DNA of 64,000 nucleotides from Gnetum montanum (taxonomy: Eukaryota; Streptophyta; Gnetopsida; Gnetales; Gnetaceae), in the NCBI GenBank assembly GCA_015680685.1, contig MNCI01025357.1, positions 566,789 to 630,788 on the forward strand, in the 5' to 3' direction. Below the pieces are notes generated by a model, which ran no database searches, was not told the DNA's origin, and saw nothing but the letters and a program-made list of their open reading frames with translations. The position numbers and the translations under genes were made by a program. Shown here piece after piece: positions 59,301 through 64,000 of the stretch; the stretch's first letter is position 1; every line of letters begins with the position of its first letter.

Positions 59301-60767
59301 TTGGTTTGAGCTAATACAGCTCCACGAATAGTGGGACCCTCCATAAAGGTCTCTAGAGTAGTACAAGCTAGAGCAAGCCCATCATCCTCAACGAATGTTC
59401 CGTCTGGGTTAACTCGGGGCCTACAAAAGAACGGATGTCAAAATAGAAGTAAATGCCAAACGACAAAAAGAAATGCCAAGCTTAAACGATCTTACCTATC
59501 CACCCGATACACTGTGCCAGGAGGGTTCTAGAACATCGTGTGCACATGCGCGGCTGAAAATAGGATGTTGTTGAGATAATCATGCCCTCGCGGCAATGGG
59601 CCCACACGCACGCTAACAGTCATGTAGACCTAGGCCCGCCAAAAGAACCATCCTCGATTACAAGCAGCCCCTCGTCAATGTCTTCCATGAAGACCGAGAC
59701 ACCCTCCGAGGCTCCCAGCAACGTGGCCTCAAGCACACTCCATGCCACTTGTTCGCTCAAGTGAGACCAGACAACCACTTTAAACCTGTCCAGCATGAAG
59801 GCGAGGAATTCACATGCCCCTTCCCTGAACCAGATCCCATTGTTGTCAACGGTCAGATCCAGGGTAGGTTCATCGGCCTTAATGGGGGCAAACCATGTCA
59901 GTACCCCAACTAGCTCAACAACTAGGAGAAAAGGTTCAGTGTCCCTGCAAGCAACCAAAATGCCACTGTAAATTAGCCATATAAAATTTCATATTGTAGG
60001 CCGACACTTAGAAAAATTACTGACTGTTTACGCTCGGCGTATATGTTGCCTAACTTGGCGTATACGCTGTCAAAAATTTTTTACGCTCTACCTAACACGG
60101 CGTATACGCTGTTGAACAAACTATTTAGTCTCAGTGTATACGCCGTAAAAACCCTCAGCATATACACTGTAAAAGCCTCCAGCGTATACGCTACGTAAAC
60201 AGTATATACTGTGTAAACAGTCTACGCTGAATGTTGTGTAAATAGTCTATGCTAAACAATGTGTAAACAGTCTACACTGAACGCTATGTAAACAGTCTAC
60301 ACTAAACATTGTGTAAATAGTCTACACTGAACGTCGTAAAAAAATAGTCAACATATACCCTGATAAAATCATCTACACTTCATGCTGGTAAAATCGTTTA
60401 CATTGTGCATTGACAAAATAGATTACGCTATAAACAACCTAGGCTATGTACAGTATACACTCAGCATATAGAAACCCTCTACGCTAACTCTCTACGCTAG
60501 GTGTATACTCCGAAACCCTCTACGCTAACTCTCTACGCTAGGCGTATACGCCAAAGCCCTCTATGCTACCGAGACTGCCTACGCTACGAAACATGTACAG
60601 ATGAAAATAACTAACAGAGACAAGATCAGAGCCTACCTATGTGACGATCAAGGCCACGATGGAATCCTCGGCCTGGGCAGACACTGCAGCATGGCCTCGC
60701 TCTCCTCCGCGAAAGTTAGGTCAAGTCCCTTCCTCCTTTGGCCTTCCACTTCCTTGCCCTTGTCCAT
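56332..60767 (-). pseudogene. Complete antisense gene of element F, eight exons (HAD-like / Athila-ORF-like / coiled coil)
   Basis: Minus-strand exons: 60767-60637, 59944-59496, 59420-59152, 59062-58016, 57925-57683, 57592-57398, 57312-56528 and 56433-56332. Borders are GT...AG: donors GTAGGC, GTAAGA, GTAAAT, GTAAGT, GTATGT, GTACAA, GTAAGC; acceptors such as TTGCTTGCAG, TCTTTTGTAG and GTATTTTTAG. Exon 2 has LLVVELVGVL and FREGACEFLAFMLDRFKVVV (FCP1/NIF-like; both catalytic Asp of motif I lost). Exon 4 has ISYYNTEIKGVKIVLHL, LFSNLFGVPVDDI and CYNWAQFLLSGL (Athila-ORF-like). Exon 7 is coiled coil with KAQIDLLNLKCQDWKAF. Exon 8 is acidic and ends PSIPVV, TAG. There is one frameshift in exon 2 and a handful of TAG/TGA stops, few for 3.2 kb of exon. 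It sits between pro and RT of the host element, on the other strand. Function is unknown. Confidence 0.7.
60030..60600. repeat. GTATACGCTG/GTAAACAGTCTACGC array in intron 1 of the antisense gene (F)
   Basis: Units such as GGCGTATACGCTGTNAAA at the left and TGTAAACAGTCTACACTGAAC at the right (period about 25-30 bp, 60195-60345) fill most of intron 1. They are related to the LTR and leader arrays of the same element. Confidence 0.8.
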
Positions 60768-60779
60768 TTTCAGCATCCT

Positions 60780-61080
60780 CTATGCTGGGATCGATAGGTT
60801 TACGCTGAGGGTTGAAATCGCTCACGCCTACGCTGAGCCTCTACGCCGAGTTGGAGTCTCTACACTCACACTGAGTTGAGACGTCTACGCTAACGCTTCG
60901 ACCTCTACGCTCTATGCTTACGCTCAGGGTTTGGTCGTTTACGCTTACGCTCAGGGTTTCGTCGTCTACGATTACGCTCAGGGTTTCGTCGTCTACGATT
61001 ACGCTCACTGTCTACGCTTACGCTCACTGTCTACGCTTACGCTCACTGTCTACGCTTACGCTCATTGTCTATGCTTGCTT
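60780..61080. repeat. TCTACGCTTACGCTCA array upstream of the antisense gene (F)
   Basis: Short tandem units: CTACGCTTACGCTCACTGT is repeated almost exactly about four times at 61010-61070, preceded by GGGTTTCGTCGTCTACGATTACGCTCA repeated twice. It lies where the antisense gene's promoter would be. The plus-strand frames here are products of the repeat. Confidence 0.8.
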
Positions 61081-61344
61081 CCGATTTACAATGTTTACAA
61101 ATGATGCCCCTACCCTTTATATAGCGCTCAACCACCGTCGCCGCTGCCACCGCCGCCATCTTGCGATTTGTTTCTTTTTGTCTTTTTCTACTCACTTTAA
61201 TTAAAATTTGTTCAAAAATAAAAATATATATATATTTAATACAAAAAAAATATTACTACATCCCGATTCCCTTGTAAACCAACTTCAGGAAGTCCACACC
61301 AAACATTTTGGCAGAGACTCTCCTGTGCAAATTTTACGATAAAC

Positions 61345-61550
61345 ATTTGGCCCGGTATGGCCTTAAACTGCCATGAAGGCCCGGTAAGGCCTTAAATTAC
61401 CACATACAAACCCCCTACGGCCTGGTAAGGCCTTAAACTGCCACCTGCAGATCACATTCGGCCTGGTAAGGTGTTAAACTACCATCCACGGCTCGGTAAG
61501 GCCTCAAACTGCCATGCATCCCGGTGTGACGATAAACCACCGTTATGCAC
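61345..61550 (+). repeat. GGTAAGGCCTTAAACTGCCA array before RT in F
   Basis: Five to six units of about 30-45 bp with the core GGCCCGGTAAGGCCTTAAACTGCCA. It has the same core as the array after pro, so the antisense gene of F is bracketed by related arrays. Confidence 0.85.
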
Positions 61551-61589
61551 GTGCACATGATTTAAGTTGCTGGAGAACATCGAACAATA

Positions 61590-61624
61590 CTAATCACCTC
61601 ATCCTACTCTCTGTTTATTGGCAG
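61590..61624 (+). promoter_or_regulatory. Putative 3' splice site upstream of RT in F
   Basis: CCTCATCCTACTCTCTGTTT then ATTGGCAG ends at 61624, 11 nt before the pol ATG. A pyrimidine-rich run plus NCAG|G is a good plant acceptor. Ogre elements are known to splice out an intron between pro and RT; this would be its end. The matching donor near the end of pro is not clear. Confidence 0.55.
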
Positions 61625-61635
61625 GAGCAAGCCTG

Positions 61636-64000
61636 ATGGATTATCAGCATCTATCTGCACCATTAATCATCGATGGGCCGCACGGAAAGATCGCAAGGGA
61701 CATCGACATAAATCTCATCCACTTAAGTTTATCAACAGAAGACGTAGTCATAGCCTCAACACAGCAAATGATAGATAACTACAAAGGTATGACAAAGCCC
61801 CTTAACATAGAAGCCAAAAACATCACTGAAGATCCGTTGACCGAAACCCCCATCACCATGCCCGATGGAGAAATTAAAATATTAAAATTAAGCACATTAC
61901 TGCAACCTCAACTAGCCAAAGACACAGAGGAAGTGCTTAGGGACAACATAAAAGCGTTCGCTTTTTCATACACGGACATGCCCAGATTGGATCCTCGAAT
62001 CATCCAGCATAATATTATCCTTGATCCAAAGTTGAGGCCAATGAAGCAAAAAGCACGAAAGATTAAACATGAGGTGGCATTGGCAGTTTGTAATGAGATC
62101 ACCAAACTTTATCAAGCTGGTTTCATTCGGGATGTCGATTACACCGATTGGGTATCCAACATGGTCATTGTCCTGAAGAAGAATGGAAGCATTCGCTTAT
62201 GCATTGACTTCCGGGATCTCAACGTTGCAACCATAAAAGATGATTTTCCCCTACCCAGCATCGATCAACTTGTCGGCTCGACCGCTGGGCACACCCTATT
62301 ATCTTTTATGGATGGCTTCTCGGGATACAACCAAATACGTATTAACCCAGAGCATCAGCTCCAGACTACCTTTATGACATCATGGGGAAACTTTTGTTAC
62401 ACAATGATGCCCTTCGACCTCAAAAATGTTGGGGCCACATATCAACGAGCGATGACATTTATTTTCAGCGATTACATGTTACACTTGCTCAACGACTACG
62501 TGGACGACATTGTGGTAAAATCGAAGACATCGAAACAACATGTACAAGATCTTGACTTAGTACTAAAACATTGTTTAAAATATGAGCTGAGACTTAACCC
62601 AAAGAAATGTGTATTTGGCGTCAAAATAGGCAAAATGCTTGGATTCATAGCCTCGAAAGCAGGGATACGAGTAGACCTCGATAAAGTTAAGGCCATAACA
62701 AATCTGAAACCACCTGGCAACCTTACCGAACTTCGAGGTCTACAAGGTAGATTATAGTTCATCAGACGTTTCATAGAAAAATTAATAGACAAATTAAAAC
62801 CTATGAATCACTTGTTGCGCAAGAACATCCATTTTGAATGGACTCAACAGTGCTAAAAAGCATTTGACCATATTAAACCAGCATTTTCCCAACTACCCAC
62901 GGTTTATCCACCTCAAAATGATAAACCGTTTTACATCTACCTTGCAGCTTCAGATTCGTCAATCGCGTCTATGCTTTGCCAGAAACAAGATGACGGAACC
63001 GAAGTCCCTGTCTATTACTTAAGCCATGCATTAGTTGCCCACGAGAAAAAGTATAATGAGGTGGAGAGGTCATGTTTAGCCTTGGTCTTTTCTTTAAAGA
63101 AATGGCGACATTACCTCTTCCACAATCAAGTCAACATAATTTGCAAGGATAATGTACTTAGAGCCATCACAGGAAACATTTACAAGACAAGTCGGATAGC
63201 CCGTTGGAAAGCCATGATAGCTGAGTTTGACCTACATTACATAGTGCAATCATCAGTTAAGGGTCAAGCCATAGCAAATCAAATGACCACGTCACCAATG
63301 CACGATCAAGCAACGATAGAGCCAGAATTCCCGGATGAAAATGTAAGTGCAATATACATAGTACCCAATGACTACGATGCCATTCTAAACTTTGATGGAG
63401 CATCCACCTCTCGAGGGGGAAGTTCTACCGCTATCATCACCTATCCCTCCAGGGAAATCTGATCCTTTGCTTATCGTTTCAACTTTCACTGTACCAACAA
63501 CATAGCAGAGTATGAAGGTCTCCTTAGAGGTCTCCCGGCAGCACTAGCTTCAGACATCACACGACTTGTGGTCAGAGGAGACTCACAACTGGTCTTAAAC
63601 CAAGTCACAGACATTTATACATGCAAAGCGCAACATCTACAACCATACTGTGACTTAGCAAAACACTTAATGAAGCGATTCAAAAACATTGATATGCAAC
63701 ACGTCTTTAGAAATGATAATACCATCGCAGACGCACTGGCCACATTAGCGTTAAATATATCGCCAGACATGTTCCATACATTACCAAGCTCCATAATCAG
63801 TTGTACCAGACCAATAACCAATACTCTTGACATGTTGCCGATTGCATCCGTTAGTACAACACATGCAATAGAATGGTATGACAACATAAAAGAGTACCTT
63901 CTACGCGTTGAAACATCACAACACTTAACGAATGCACAAAAAGACGTGGTACGAAAACGTTCTAAGCAATATGCATTGATAGGAGACACATTGTGTCATC
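61636..64000 (+). pseudogene. pol: pol of element F (RT, RNase H, aRNase H, start of integrase)
   Basis: It starts MDYQHLSAPLIIDGPHGKIA and stays open to 62755: RT blocks DWVSNMVIVLKKNG, RLCIDFRDLNVATIKDDF, SFMDGFSGYNQIRINPEHQ, WGNFCYTMMPFDLKN (family FGLKN) and YVDDIVVKSK with the catalytic pair intact. After TAG (62755) and TAA (62855), RNase H reads YLAASDSSIASMLCQ, VPVYYLSHAL and YNEVERSCLALVFSLKKW. aRNase H: FDGASTSRGGS, TNNIAEYEGLLRGL, VRGDSQLVLNQV, NTIADALA. A TGA lies at about 63460. The window ends in the integrase zinc-finger region (DVVRKRSKQYALIGDTLC). It is the least damaged RT here, with only three stops. Confidence 0.9.

Larger units (their letters stand above)
49390..64000 (+). 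mobile_element. Element F: best-preserved Tat/Ogre-type element, 5' two-thirds
   Basis: The order is LTR, PBS, leader, gag, pro, array, antisense gene (minus strand), arrays, pol. The window ends in the integrase. It is at least 14.6 kb without its 3' part, in the size range known for Ogre elements. Both borders of the antisense gene are seen in this one copy, so it shows the full design. Confidence 0.8.

Noticed and set aside
56332-60767. Antisense gene as an independently inserted host gene or a separate nested element
   Set aside because: It occupies the same site between pro and RT in several diverged copies in both genomic orientations, with no LTR, poly(A) tail or terminal repeats around it.
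60601-61204. Plus-strand ORFs of 92 and 96 codons
   Set aside because: They run through TACGCTCA tandem repeats and antisense exon 1; the periodic sequence keeps them open.

Overview
The window is nuclear DNA from a plant with a retrotransposon-dense genome. I see no host gene, tRNA, rRNA or CRISPR. Almost every readable stretch belongs to Ty3/gypsy LTR retrotransposons of two kinds: Athila-type elements (A, B) and Tat/Ogre-type elements with two RNase H domains (C, D, E, F). All are broken by stop codons, frameshifts, deletions and nested insertions. The species cannot be named from sequence alone; a large plant genome such as that of a gymnosperm would fit, but this is a guess. Two isolated N bases, each flanked by the same 43-46 bases on both sides, show this is a gap-joined assembly.

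Layout. 1-4570: 3' end of Athila-type element A (+ strand): spacer, env-position ORF, polypurine tract, 3' LTR. 4571-13745: Athila-type element B (- strand): 3' spacer, integrase, RNase H, RT, protease, gag, PBS and 5' LTR. 13746-21188: Tat-type element C (- strand), cut inside its integrase by B. 21189-41329: composite element D (+ strand): 5' LTR, PBS, gag, pro, a partial antisense gene, a second gag, a complete antisense gene, pol, 3' repeats, PPT and 3' LTR. 41330-49389: element E (+ strand), lacking LTR, gag and pro, with antisense gene, pol and 3' repeats. 49390-64000: element F (+ strand), the best copy: 5' LTR, PBS, gag, pro, repeats, antisense gene, repeats, and pol up to the window edge.

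The main observation is an architecture shared by C, D, E and F. Between gag-pro and RT-RNaseH-aRNaseH-integrase lies a gene on the opposite strand. It is about 4-4.4 kb long with eight exons in copies D and F, separated by introns with GT...AG borders at matching places in diverged copies. The predicted product has an N-terminal part resembling plant FCP1/NIF-type HAD phosphatases (active-site residues partly lost), a middle part resembling the ORF carried by Athila elements, and a charged coiled-coil C-terminal part. The pol reading frame of D, E and F is preceded 11-12 nt upstream of its ATG by a conserved AG that looks like a 3' splice site. This matches the known Ogre design, where an intron separates pro from RT. 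The simplest model is that the antisense gene lives inside that intron. Its own introns would survive retrotransposition because the genomic RNA carries them as reverse complements that the spliceosome does not recognise.

Arrays built on the core TAAACTGGC/TAAACTAGC sit at module borders: after pro, before RT and after integrase. Element F also has GTATACGC-rich arrays in its LTR, its leader and the first intron and upstream region of the antisense gene.
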